NCBI GenBank assembly: GCA_902772905.1
Contig: CACYCL010000144.1
Location: 1 to 32,950 of the forward strand
Source: an uncultured bacterium
Lineage (GTDB): Bacteria; Verrucomicrobiota; Kiritimatiellia; RFP12; UBA1067
Length of the DNA stretch: 32,950 nucleotides
Direction: 5' to 3'
Every line of letters starts with the position of its first letter. Position 1 is the stretch's first letter. Below, one piece after another: positions 7,141-15,394 of this stretch. The notes under the pieces were generated by a model. The model did no database searches and had not been told where the DNA came from. It saw nothing but the letters and a program-made list of their open reading frames with translations. Position numbers and translations under genes: made by a program.

Positions 7141-8151
7141 ATGAAATCATACAAAGTCGGTCTTGTTGGCGTCGGTGCCGTCGGCACCGAGATGATCAAG
7201 GTTCTCAAGGAACGCAAGTTTCCTTGCGGAAAGGTGCAGGTATTTGCATCGCGGGAGCGCGATGAGCAGATACTGGGCGAGACGTATCACGTGCTCCCGG
7301 CGACGGAGAAGAGCTTCGACGGCCTGGACATCGTGCTTTTCGCCGGCAAGACGGACGTGGCAGTTCAGCTGCGCGACGCCGTCGTGAAAGCCGGCGCAAA
7401 GATGATTGACAACTCACGTGCGTTTCGCCAGGATCCTGATGTGCCGCTCGTGGTGCCGCAAGTGAATGCCGAGGATCTCGACTGGAACAATGGCGTGATC
7501 GCGAATCCGAACTGCACGACAGCCATCATGCTTGAGGCCGTGGCGCCTCTTCACCGCGCAAAAGGGCTGAAGCGTCTCGTCGCAGCGACGTACCAGGCGG
7601 CCTCCGGCGCTGGTGCGCCAGGTCTCGCCGAGCTGGAGGGGCAGATACACGAGTACGCCGAAGGTCGTCCGCTCACCGTGAAGGCGTTCCAGCACCAGCT
7701 GATGTACAACCTCATTCCGCACATCGACAAGTTCGACGAGACGAACTGGTACACGCTTGAGGAGCTGAAGATGCGCAACGAGGCGCGCAAGATGCTGCAT
7801 CTCCCCGAGCTGAAGCTGAGCTGCACCTGCGTCCGCGTGCCTATTGCCCGTGCTCACTCAGAGTCGCTGAACCTTGAGTTCGAGAACGACATCACGCCTG
7901 CCGAAGCGCGCGAAATACTCTCGAAGTGCGATGGTGTGCGCGTCGTGGACGATCCGCTCAACGGCGGCTATCCAATGCCGCTTGACGCGACCGGCAAGTA
8001 CGATGTTCTCGCGGGGCGCATCCGCCAGGACATTTCGCGCGACGACAAGAAGGGGCTTGAGATGTTCGTCTCGGGCGACCAGCTTCTGCGCGGCGCGGCG
8101 CTCAACGCCGTTGAAATCGCTGAGCACCTGATCAAGCGAGGTCTCGTCTGA
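7141..8151 (+). CDS. asd: Aspartate-semialdehyde dehydrogenase
   Basis: 336 residues, the normal size. It reduces aspartyl phosphate to aspartate semialdehyde with NADPH, the branch point to DAP/lysine, threonine and methionine. The Rossmann start is VGLVGVGAVGTEMIKVL, and NPNCTT holds the catalytic Cys125. AASGAGAPGLAEL and the C-terminal RVPIARAHS motif with the substrate-binding Arg and His are also present. It is monocistronic or continues into ileS 55 nt later. Together with lysA at 11338 it puts two DAP-pathway steps around ileS. ATG 7141 fits the family start. Confidence 0.95.
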   Translation: MKSYKVGLVGVGAVGTEMIKVLKERKFPCGKVQVFASRERDEQILGETYHVLPATEKSFDGLDIVLFAGKTDVAVQLRDAVVKAGAKMIDNSRAFRQDPDVPLVVPQVNAEDLDWNNGVIANPNCTTAIMLEAVAPLHRAKGLKRLVAATYQAASGAGAPGLAELEGQIHEYAEGRPLTVKAFQHQLMYNLIPHIDKFDETNWYTLEELKMRNEARKMLHLPELKLSCTCVRVPIARAHSESLNLEFENDITPAEAREILSKCDGVRVVDDPLNGGYPMPLDATGKYDVLAGRIRQDISRDDKKGLEMFVSGDQLLRGAALNAVEIAEHLIKRGLV

Positions 8152-8206
8152 CGTGCCGTCCGACGGGTCGGTCTGCGCAAGCCAGCTGTAGTTTGATGGA
8201 GGGTAT

Positions 8207-11200
8207 ATGTTCAAGCCTGTCTCGAACAAGGTCGCATTTCCGAAGATGGAGGAGGATATCCTCGATTTCTGGAAGTCGGACGGAACGTTTGAAAAGTCGC
8301 TGAAGAAAAACGAGGGCAAGGAGCGCTACAAGTTCTACGACGGGCCTCCGTTTGCCACCGGTCTGCCGCACTACGGGCATCTTCTCGCAGGCACGATCAA
8401 GGATATAGTGCCGCGCTACCAGACGATGCGAGGAAAGTACGTCGAGCGGCGCTTCGGCTGGGACACCCACGGTCTTCCCATAGAGGCGCTTGCGCAGGAC
8501 GCTCTCGGCATCGCCGGCGCGCCGGAGATCAAGAAGCTCGGCGTCGACAAGTTCAACGAGCAGTGCCGGTCGATGGTGCTCAGGTACGTCGGCGAGTGGC
8601 GCAAGACCGTCACGCGCATGGGTCGCTGGGTCGACTTTGACAACGACTACAAGACGATGGATCCTGGCTTCATGGAGTCTGTCTGGTGGGTCTTCAAGCA
8701 ACTCTGGGACCAAGGTCGCGTATACAGGTCGCATCGCATAATGCCGTACTCTTGGAAGCTCTCGACTCCGCTTTCCAACTTCGAGGCCGGTTCGAACTAC
8801 AAGGACGTGCAGGATCCGACGGTGACTGTGAGGACGAAGCTGATCAGGCGGGCAACGGATGGGGATTCTGACATCATTGAACCTCTGCCCATGGTTCCTT
8901 CCGAGGCAACAGTCTATCTGCTGGTTTGGACGACGACTCCGTGGACGCTTCCCGAAAACCTTGCAATGTGCGTCGGAGCGTCCATAGACTATGTCGTTGT
9001 GCGCGACCTCACGGACGACGCGCGCCCCATGTACGTCATGGCCAAGGCGAGGCTTCCGCACATCTTCAAGAAGCCAGAGCAGTATGAGATCGTTCATGAG
9101 CTCAAGGGCAGCGAGATGAAGGGCTGGGAATACGAGCCCATCTTCCCCTATTTCGCCGGCAAGAAAGCTGAGGGTGCGTTCAGGGTGCTGAACGACGACT
9201 ACGTGACGACCGACGACGGCGTAGGCATCGTCCACATCGCCCCTGCGTACGGCGAGGACGACTTCCGCGTGTGCCGCGAGGCCGGGATGACGGCGTTCGT
9301 CGATCCGCTTGACGACGCGTGCGCGTTTACGGACGCTATTCCCGAGTACAAAGGCCGCTTCTGCAAGGACTGCGACAAGGACATCATCAAGGCACTCAAG
9401 GCGGCTGGAAAACTTGTCCATCAGGCGACTATCGTCCACTCCTATCCGTTCTGCGACCGTACAGACACGCCGCTCATCTACCGCGCCATCGACGCGTGGT
9501 ACGTGCGCGTGGAGGATCTGCACGAGCGTCTTGCGAAGAACAACGCGACAGTACACTGGACGCCAGACTATGTCGGCGAGAAGCGCTTTGGCAACTGGCT
9601 GGAAGAGGCGCGCGACTGGAACATATCCAGGAATCGCTTCTGGGGCAGCTGCATACCGGTGTGGGTGAACGACGACGACCCGTCAGACATGATATGCATT
9701 GGCTCCGCCAAGGAGCTGGAGGAGCTTTCCGGCGAGAAGGTGACTGACCTTCACAAGCACTTCATCGACAGAATCGTCATCAGAAGGGACGGCAAGACCT
9801 ACCATCGCACGCCGGAAGTTCTCGACTGCTGGTTTGAGTCTGGCTCAATGCCCTACGCACAGCAGCACTACATTGGCGAAGGCGACGCGGCGACGTTCTT
9901 CCCTGCGGATTTCATCGCCGAGGGGCTTGACCAGACGCGTGGCTGGTTTTACACCCTCATGGTGCTTGGCACCTGCCTGTTTGACAAGAGCCCGTACAAG
10001 AACGTCATCGTCAATGGGCTTGTCCTTGCCGAGGACGGCAAGAAGATGTCAAAGCGTCTCAAGAACTATCCAGACCCCGCGAAGATGCTTGATACATACG
10101 GGGCAGACGCGATACGCCTTTACATGATTTATTCGCCGGTTGTTCGCGCCGAGAACCTGAAATTCTCAGAGAGCGGCGTCAAGCAGCTCATGCGTGATCT
10201 GCTGATTCCGTGGTGGAACGCGTATTCGTTCTTCGTTACCTACGCCAACGTCGACAAGTTCGCGGATGCAAAGGTGGTCTATCCAGATTCCGCGAACGTT
10301 CTCGACCGCTGGATCGTGTCCTCGATGGAAACGCTTATAGCCGACGTGACTGCTGCTATGGATGCATACGACCTGCAGCGGTCTGTGCGGCCGTTTGTCA
10401 AGTTTGTGGAGGACTTGACGAACTGGTACATCCGCCGTTCGCGCCGCCGTTTCTGGAAATCGCAAAACGACGGCGACAAGCTCTGTGCATATAGGACGCT
10501 CCGCTATGTGCTGGTGCAGCTCTCAAAGGTCGCTGCGCCGTTTACGCCTTTCATTGCGGAAGAGATATACAGAAATCTCAGGGGCGAGGGCGATCCTGAA
10601 TCTGTCCATCTGTGCGACTTTCCGACTGCGAACGCATCTGTGCGCGACATGGAGCTTGAGAGGCGCATGGCGGCCGTGCAGACAGTTGTGGAGCTTGGCC
10701 GTCGCCTTAGGGCCGACAACGACCTCAAGGTTCGTCAGCCTCTTGCAGCGATACGCATCGCAGGAGCTGATGTCAAGGGCCTTGAGGACTTGATCATCGA
10801 CGAACTCAACGTCAAGTCGGTGGAGTACGTAGCCGACGAGACCGAGCTTTGCGACGTCAGCTACAAGGCAAACTTCAAGACCCTTGGCAAGAAGTGCGGC
10901 CCGAAGATGAAGGCGGTAGCCGCAGCGATAGCGTCACTGAAGGGCATTGTTGCCGCTATGACCGTTGAGGGCATCGAGATTGCTCCCGACGATGTCCTGG
11001 TCACGCGATCGCCAAAGGCCGGGCTTGTCGTCGCGTCCGACGGACCGGTTGTAGTCGGCCTTGAGACGTCGCTCACGCCGGAACTTGTCGCGGAAGGCAA
11101 CGCCCGCGAATTCGTCAGCCACGTGCAGAACATGCGCAAGGAGGCCGACTTCGAGGTTACGCAGCGCATCCATGTTACGGTTTCGGCAGATGACGGGATG

Positions 11201-11338
11201 CGCGCCTCCATAGAGGCGCACCGCGACTACGCAATGAACGAGATACTGGCTACGGCACTGGAATTCGCCGATGGCGTTGATGCGCCTGAGGCAGTCCTCA
11301 ATGGGCACGCCGTGGCCATCAAGGTGGAGAAGGCATAA
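8207..11338 (+). CDS. ileS: Isoleucyl-tRNA synthetase, type 2 (eukaryote-like)
   Basis: 1043 residues. It charges tRNA-Ile with isoleucine and edits valine. The class I HIGH motif appears as HYGH (55-58) in GLPHYGHLLAGTIKD, and the KMSKS motif as KMSKR (613-617). Both variants, and the lack of a cysteine zinc-binding C-terminus, fit the IleRS2 group shared with eukaryotes and some bacteria, which is generally less sensitive to mupirocin. The editing domain lies between, with VWTTTPWTLPEN near its start. GGAGGG shortly before ATG 8207 gives a clear ribosome site. The stop TAATG overlaps the lysA start by one base. Confidence 0.95.
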   Translation: MFKPVSNKVAFPKMEEDILDFWKSDGTFEKSLKKNEGKERYKFYDGPPFATGLPHYGHLLAGTIKDIVPRYQTMRGKYVERRFGWDTHGLPIEALAQDALGIAGAPEIKKLGVDKFNEQCRSMVLRYVGEWRKTVTRMGRWVDFDNDYKTMDPGFMESVWWVFKQLWDQGRVYRSHRIMPYSWKLSTPLSNFEAGSNYKDVQDPTVTVRTKLIRRATDGDSDIIEPLPMVPSEATVYLLVWTTTPWTLPENLAMCVGASIDYVVVRDLTDDARPMYVMAKARLPHIFKKPEQYEIVHELKGSEMKGWEYEPIFPYFAGKKAEGAFRVLNDDYVTTDDGVGIVHIAPAYGEDDFRVCREAGMTAFVDPLDDACAFTDAIPEYKGRFCKDCDKDIIKALKAAGKLVHQATIVHSYPFCDRTDTPLIYRAIDAWYVRVEDLHERLAKNNATVHWTPDYVGEKRFGNWLEEARDWNISRNRFWGSCIPVWVNDDDPSDMICIGSAKELEELSGEKVTDLHKHFIDRIVIRRDGKTYHRTPEVLDCWFESGSMPYAQQHYIGEGDAATFFPADFIAEGLDQTRGWFYTLMVLGTCLFDKSPYKNVIVNGLVLAEDGKKMSKRLKNYPDPAKMLDTYGADAIRLYMIYSPVVRAENLKFSESGVKQLMRDLLIPWWNAYSFFVTYANVDKFADAKVVYPDSANVLDRWIVSSMETLIADVTAAMDAYDLQRSVRPFVKFVEDLTNWYIRRSRRRFWKSQNDGDKLCAYRTLRYVLVQLSKVAAPFTPFIAEEIYRNLRGEGDPESVHLCDFPTANASVRDMELERRMAAVQTVVELGRRLRADNDLKVRQPLAAIRIAGADVKGLEDLIIDELNVKSVEYVADETELCDVSYKANFKTLGKKCGPKMKAVAAAIASLKGIVAAMTVEGIEIAPDDVLVTRSPKAGLVVASDGPVVVGLETSLTPELVAEGNAREFVSHVQNMRKEADFEVTQRIHVTVSADDGMRASIEAHRDYAMNEILATALEFADGVDAPEAVLNGHAVAIKVEKA

Positions 11339-12606
11339 TGAACAATCGCACGATTCCGTTTGACAAGGCAAAGCTCGAGGAGATTGCGGCGAAGTGGCCG
11401 ACTCCGTTTCATATCTATGACGCCAAGGCTATTCGCGAGAACGCGAAGCGCCTTAAAAAGGCGTTTTCATGGAACAAGGGCTTCCGTGAATACTTTGCCG
11501 TGAAGGCCGCGCCAAACCCGCACCTGATGAAACTGCTCAAGGAGTTCGACTTCGGAAGCGACTGCTCCTCGATGGCCGAGCTCGTGCTCTCCGAGAAGGT
11601 CGGAAACGTCGGCGAGTCCATAATGTTCACCTCGAACGACACGCCTGCCGAGGAGTTCCGCAAGGCATGGGAGCTCGGAGCGATAGTGAACTTCGACGAC
11701 GTTAGCCACATTCCGTTCTTCTTTGAGTCGGTGGGAGCGGCGGATTTCTCGAAGTCCCTGTTCTGCTGCCGCTACAACCCTGGGCCGCTAAAGGGCGGCA
11801 ACGCCATCATCGGCAAGCCGGAGGAGGCCAAGTACGGCTTCACGCGCGAACAGCTGTTCGATGGCTACGCGCAGCTCAAGGCGGCGGGCGTCACTAGATT
11901 CGGCATACATACGATGGTTGCCTCCAATGAGCTGGATCCCGAATACATAATCGACACGGCCAAAATGCTGTTCACGCTTGTCGGCGAACTGCATGACGGG
12001 CTTGGCATTGACTTTGAGTTCGTCAATATCGGCGGCGGCGTGGGCATTCCGTACCGTCCAGACCAGAAGGCGATGGATCTCTCGGTCGTCGGGACTGGCA
12101 TCGAGAAGGGGTATAGGGAACTTATCGAAGGTCGCGGACTTAAGCCCCTCAAGCTCTTCATGGAGTGCGGACGCTGCATCACCGGTCCTTATGGATACCT
12201 CGTTGCGCGTGTTCGGCACATCAAGAAGACGTATCGCCTTTATGCCGGTCTCGACGCGTGCATGTCGAATCTCATGAGGCCGGCGCTTTACGGGGCGTAC
12301 CACGAAATCGTGGTGCCGGGCAAGGAGGGTTCCGGCGACACGACGGTCTACGACGTGACGGGTTCGCTCTGCGAGAACAACGACAAGTTCGCGATCCAGC
12401 GGGTGTTGCCGGTGCTCGAACGCGGCGACCTTGTCGTCATCTGCGATGCAGGTGCGCACGGACACGCGATGGGCTTTCAGTACAATGGAAAGCTACGCAG
12501 CGCAGAGTTGCTCTTGGAGTCTGACGGCTCGGTTCGTGAGATTCGCCGCGCCGAAACGCTTGATGACTATTTTGCGACCCTTGACTTCTCCAAATTGGGC
12601 GATTGA
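11338..12606 (+). CDS. lysA: Diaminopimelate decarboxylase
   Basis: 422 residues. A PLP fold-type III enzyme that decarboxylates meso-diaminopimelate to lysine. The PLP lysine is Lys56 in YFAVKAAPNP, followed by the SDCSSMAEL region. GGGVGIPYRPDQ binds the PLP phosphate, and ECGRCITGPYG and SLCENNDKFA carry the second-site residues (Cys and Asp/Glu of the substrate specificity helix). This LysA variant with CENNDKFA is, as far as I recall, common in anaerobic gut bacteria. It starts at ATG 11338, overlapping the ileS stop by one base, so it is translated from the ileS mRNA. It ends 33 nt from the convergent helicase gene. Confidence 0.92.
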   Translation: MNNRTIPFDKAKLEEIAAKWPTPFHIYDAKAIRENAKRLKKAFSWNKGFREYFAVKAAPNPHLMKLLKEFDFGSDCSSMAELVLSEKVGNVGESIMFTSNDTPAEEFRKAWELGAIVNFDDVSHIPFFFESVGAADFSKSLFCCRYNPGPLKGGNAIIGKPEEAKYGFTREQLFDGYAQLKAAGVTRFGIHTMVASNELDPEYIIDTAKMLFTLVGELHDGLGIDFEFVNIGGGVGIPYRPDQKAMDLSVVGTGIEKGYRELIEGRGLKPLKLFMECGRCITGPYGYLVARVRHIKKTYRLYAGLDACMSNLMRPALYGAYHEIVVPGKEGSGDTTVYDVTGSLCENNDKFAIQRVLPVLERGDLVVICDAGAHGHAMGFQYNGKLRSAELLLESDGSVREIRRAETLDDYFATLDFSKLGD

Positions 12607-12639
12607 CAGAGCTGAAATCGGTATTTGAGCTTCGGCTTA

Positions 12640-15180
12640 TTAGCTGAACAACTCGTTCAGATCGGCGGCCGTGAGCGTTTCCATGACTTGTGCATCGGTG
12701 GTGGATACTGTTGCGCTTATGACGGCCTGCTTCCTGCGCTGGAGCGCGAGGACTTTCTCTTCGATTGATCCAGCGGCTATCATCTTGACCACGTAAACAG
12801 TCTTTTTCTGCCCAATGCGATGTGCGCGGTCCGTTGCCTGGTCTTCTACTGCTGGGTTCCACCACGGATCGTAGTGCATGACCATGTCGGCGCCAGTAAG
12901 ATTAAGGCCTGTGCCTCCTGCCATGAGAGAAATAAGGAATACGGGTATCTCAGGAGTGCGGTTGAACTTGTTGCACTCGCCTAGGCGGTCTTTTGTGGAG
13001 CCGTCTAGGTAGCAGAAGGGGATCCCGGCGCGTCGAAGTTCCCCGGAAAGCGTCTTCAGCATCGTGACGAACTGCGAGAACACAAGTATCTTGTGGCCTT
13101 CATCTACAGCTGAGACGAGTTGCTCCATGAATGGCTCAACCTTTGCGCGAGAGGCTATCTGCCTGAGCTTCATCAAAAGAGCCAACAGTTCGAACTTGGA
13201 TTTCGGCAAGCCTTTTGATCTTACGAGATCGCCCGCCGTGCGCCTTGCGGATGCAAGCGCGGCGGTGTATTCTCGCTGAGCATCGTCGGACATGGGGCAG
13301 TATGACACCTTCACAATCTTGTCAGGCAGATCCTTCGCCACGGTTTTCTTGAGGCGACGCAGTATGAAGGGGTTGAGCTTGCGCCTGAGCCGAGCGAGTG
13401 CGTTTTCGTCGGCGTCGTCGCGTATCGGGTCTTCGTAGCCGATCTTGAACGATTCGTAGTCGCCAAGGTAGCCGGGCATTAGGAAGTCGAATATAGACCA
13501 AACATCTGCCACGGAGTTTTCGACAGGCGTGCCAGTCAGCACAAGGCGGCGATCGGAGTCTAGCATCTTCACGGCCTTGGCGTTTTTAGTGCCCCTGTTC
13601 TTTATGTGCTGCGCTTCGTCGAGAACCACGGCGGAGAAGCGGCGGCCCATGTAGGCGGCGTCAAAGTCGCGCTGAAGCAGTGCGTACGACGTCACGACAA
13701 TATCGACATGCGGTATTCGCGCAAAGACGCTGGTGCGGTCTGGACCGGACACTACGAGCGTTTTGAGCCACGGTGTGAATTTCCTGGCCTCCGCTTCCCA
13801 GTTCCTTACGAGAGACGTTGGGCACACAATGAGAGAAGGAGATTTCTGCACTGACTCCTGTTTTCCGCGCGGCAGAGAGAGCCAGGTGAGTGTTTGAAGG
13901 GTTTTGCCAAGGCCCATTTCATCGGCGAGCAGTCCAGATAGTCCGGCTTCTTCCAGGAAGCGCATCCAGTACACGCCCTGCTTCTGGTACGGTCGCAGCA
14001 CTTTGTCCAGTTCGCCTAGCGATATTGGCTCGAACTTGGCGTTCGGGTCGCCACGATGCGCTGACGTTTCACGCCATCTCTCGGCGCCATCGTCGTCCAG
14101 ATCCACTGCGTCCAGGATTGACTCGATGGACGAGCGGACGTATGGTGCGTAGATGCCCTTGACGCGGAACCATCCTCGCGAGGCTCCGTTCTGCGATGCG
14201 CAGCAGTCGCGGAAGATGTCGTGCATCTTTTCTATTGCGTCGCCGTCAAGTAGGTATACCTGTCCGTCGCGTAGTATTGCCCCGTCTCCTCGGTTGAGCG
14301 CGGCCTGTATCTCGGCGGGAGGAATGTCGGATCCCCTTGCCTCGAACGCATATGACACGTCGAATGAGCCGCCAGGTGCGTCACGCACCCTAATGACAGG
14401 GATGATTGACTGGAACGAGTCGTACAGTTCCGAAAGGCGTTTGGAAAGCTCAATCTTCCAGTCTGCTCTGCGGCGCAGGTTAGGGTAGCCTCTGCCGAGA
14501 AATGTCATTACCTTCTGCGGGTCGGCAAGGTAGAGCTTCAGGTCTCCGTCTTTGTATCCGTTCTCGAAGCCCCACTTCTTCAGCATCGCCACGGCGTCGC
14601 GTTCCGCCTTTATGGATCGTGTGCGGCGCATCAGGTTGTCGTCGGGATCTTCCAGCCACACCGTGCGTTCTGCCTGTACAGAGCATGCGGGGAAGTTTAT
14701 GTCGCCGTACCAGGCGTCAAGCTCAATGGACAAGGAAGCGCGCGTGCCGCTGATGAGCGCGTAGAACATTGGCGTCGCTGGCACTTCTATGAAATCCCCG
14801 GCTTCTGCAGAGATGGGCGCGTAGTCGTCTTCGGACTTTACGGCGAGATGCTCGGCGGCTTCTGCCTCGTCGAGTTCTTGAAGGTGGAGCGCGAATCCAA
14901 TGGCTACGACGTGTTCGCATACCTTGCCGTATCGTTGGTTCGTTGCGCACGGACAGTCAGAGTGAATGCGCCCGCCTCGCTCAAGGCGGAACTTGACTGG
15001 CATTGACCATCCGTTAGGTTGGTCTATCTTTCCTGAAACCGTCAAAGTGTCGTCGTCGTAGGCGACGTCACGCACGTCTCCTGCGTTGCATAGCGCCAGC
15101 GCCTGGTTAAAGACTTCGTCGCCTCCCCAGCCTATCAGTTCTTCGCGCGTTATGCCGCTTGTAGCAATTTCTTTTTCCAT
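12640..15180 (-). CDS. SNF2-family helicase with N-terminal SWIM zinc finger
   Basis: 846 residues on the minus strand. The N-terminal SWIM finger has ligands Cys76, Cys78, Cys88 and His90. After a middle region come the two RecA-like lobes: Walker A DEMGLGKTLQTLTWL, Walker B DEAQHIKN, the TGTPVEN motif III, and the C-terminal lobe with SLMAGGTGLNLTGADMV and HRIGQ. Bacterial SWIM-SNF2 proteins (HepA/RapA-like in the ATPase lobes) are DNA translocases thought to remodel protein-DNA or polymerase complexes; the exact role is unknown. The start is ATG 15180, preceded by GGAGA. It is divergent from the rplY operon and convergent with lysA, so it is monocistronic. Confidence 0.92.
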   Translation of the reverse strand: MEKEIATSGITREELIGWGGDEVFNQALALCNAGDVRDVAYDDDTLTVSGKIDQPNGWSMPVKFRLERGGRIHSDCPCATNQRYGKVCEHVVAIGFALHLQELDEAEAAEHLAVKSEDDYAPISAEAGDFIEVPATPMFYALISGTRASLSIELDAWYGDINFPACSVQAERTVWLEDPDDNLMRRTRSIKAERDAVAMLKKWGFENGYKDGDLKLYLADPQKVMTFLGRGYPNLRRRADWKIELSKRLSELYDSFQSIIPVIRVRDAPGGSFDVSYAFEARGSDIPPAEIQAALNRGDGAILRDGQVYLLDGDAIEKMHDIFRDCCASQNGASRGWFRVKGIYAPYVRSSIESILDAVDLDDDGAERWRETSAHRGDPNAKFEPISLGELDKVLRPYQKQGVYWMRFLEEAGLSGLLADEMGLGKTLQTLTWLSLPRGKQESVQKSPSLIVCPTSLVRNWEAEARKFTPWLKTLVVSGPDRTSVFARIPHVDIVVTSYALLQRDFDAAYMGRRFSAVVLDEAQHIKNRGTKNAKAVKMLDSDRRLVLTGTPVENSVADVWSIFDFLMPGYLGDYESFKIGYEDPIRDDADENALARLRRKLNPFILRRLKKTVAKDLPDKIVKVSYCPMSDDAQREYTAALASARRTAGDLVRSKGLPKSKFELLALLMKLRQIASRAKVEPFMEQLVSAVDEGHKILVFSQFVTMLKTLSGELRRAGIPFCYLDGSTKDRLGECNKFNRTPEIPVFLISLMAGGTGLNLTGADMVMHYDPWWNPAVEDQATDRAHRIGQKKTVYVVKMIAAGSIEEKVLALQRRKQAVISATVSTTDAQVMETLTAADLNELFS

Positions 15181-15184
15181 CGAT

Positions 15185-15206
15185 TCTCCGTCAACTCTCC
15201 GTCAAC
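15185..15206 (-). repeat. Tandem 11-bp duplication carrying the ribosome-binding site of the helicase gene
   Basis: Two exact copies of GTTGACGGAGA (minus-strand reading) at 15206-15196 and 15195-15185, directly before the start at 15180. Each copy holds a GGAG site; the one nearer the start is correctly spaced. Confidence 0.8.
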
Positions 15207-15211
15207 AGTGT

Positions 15212-15220
15212 ATTGTACCA
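15212..15220 (-). promoter_or_regulatory. Extended -10 promoter of the SNF2 helicase gene
   Basis: Minus-strand TGG-TACAAT, with the -10 at 15217-15212. The leader is about 25 nt and contains the duplicated GTTGACGGAGA. Confidence 0.6.
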
Positions 15221-15291
15221 AATTTCACCAGATGGAGTTCAAGCCAACCCCTATCCTGGATCTTCTGGGAAGGGTGGGCATTTGCAGCGTA

Positions 15292-15321
15292 TTGACCAAA
15301 CGGCGGCATTTTTGGTATAAT
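15292..15321 (+). promoter_or_regulatory. Promoter of the rplY-rpsF-ssb-rpsR-rplI operon
   Basis: TTGACC (15292-15297), an 18-bp spacer, then TGG-TATAAT (-10 at 15316-15321). The start is expected near 15328, giving a leader of about 67 nt. It is one of the strongest promoters of the window by match to consensus. Confidence 0.85.
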
Positions 15322-15334
15322 TCGCGCGTTTTGT

Positions 15335-15372
15335 CCGTGAGAGTGTAGCGCGTGTGCGCGAGAGTATCACGG
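15335..15372 (+). promoter_or_regulatory. 5S rRNA loop E-like hairpin in the rplY leader (candidate L25 autoregulatory site)
   Basis: The leader folds into outer stem CCGTGA (15335-15340) with TCACGG (15367-15372), a symmetric internal loop GAGTGTA (15341-15347) opposite GAGAGTA (15360-15366), inner stem GCGC (15348-15351) with GCGC (15356-15359), and loop GTGT. All ten stem pairs are Watson-Crick. GAGAGTA is identical to the 3' strand of loop E in E. coli 5S rRNA (98-104). GAGTGTA matches the 5' strand GATGGTA (72-78) at 5 of 7 positions and has the same length. Loop E is the known L25 binding site. The hairpin starts about 7 nt after the predicted transcript start and ends about 13 nt before the AAGG ribosome site. 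That L25 binds here and represses its operon is inference. Confidence 0.75.
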
Positions 15373-15394
15373 TGTATGTAACAAAAAGGCAAGC

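Noticed and set aside
8132..9556. Minus-strand open frame of 474 codons opposite ileS
   Set aside because: It is opposite conserved IleRS motifs, shows no family match and has no promoter or ribosome site.
12607..12639. Terminator between convergent lysA and the SNF2 gene
   Set aside because: Only a 5-bp stem with one wobble pair around a TTCG loop, no T-run; too weak to call.
15322..15394. S6:S18-type regulatory RNA in the leader of the ribosomal operon
   Set aside because: The CCG-containing S6:S18 box pattern was not found; the leader instead shows the loop E-like hairpin.
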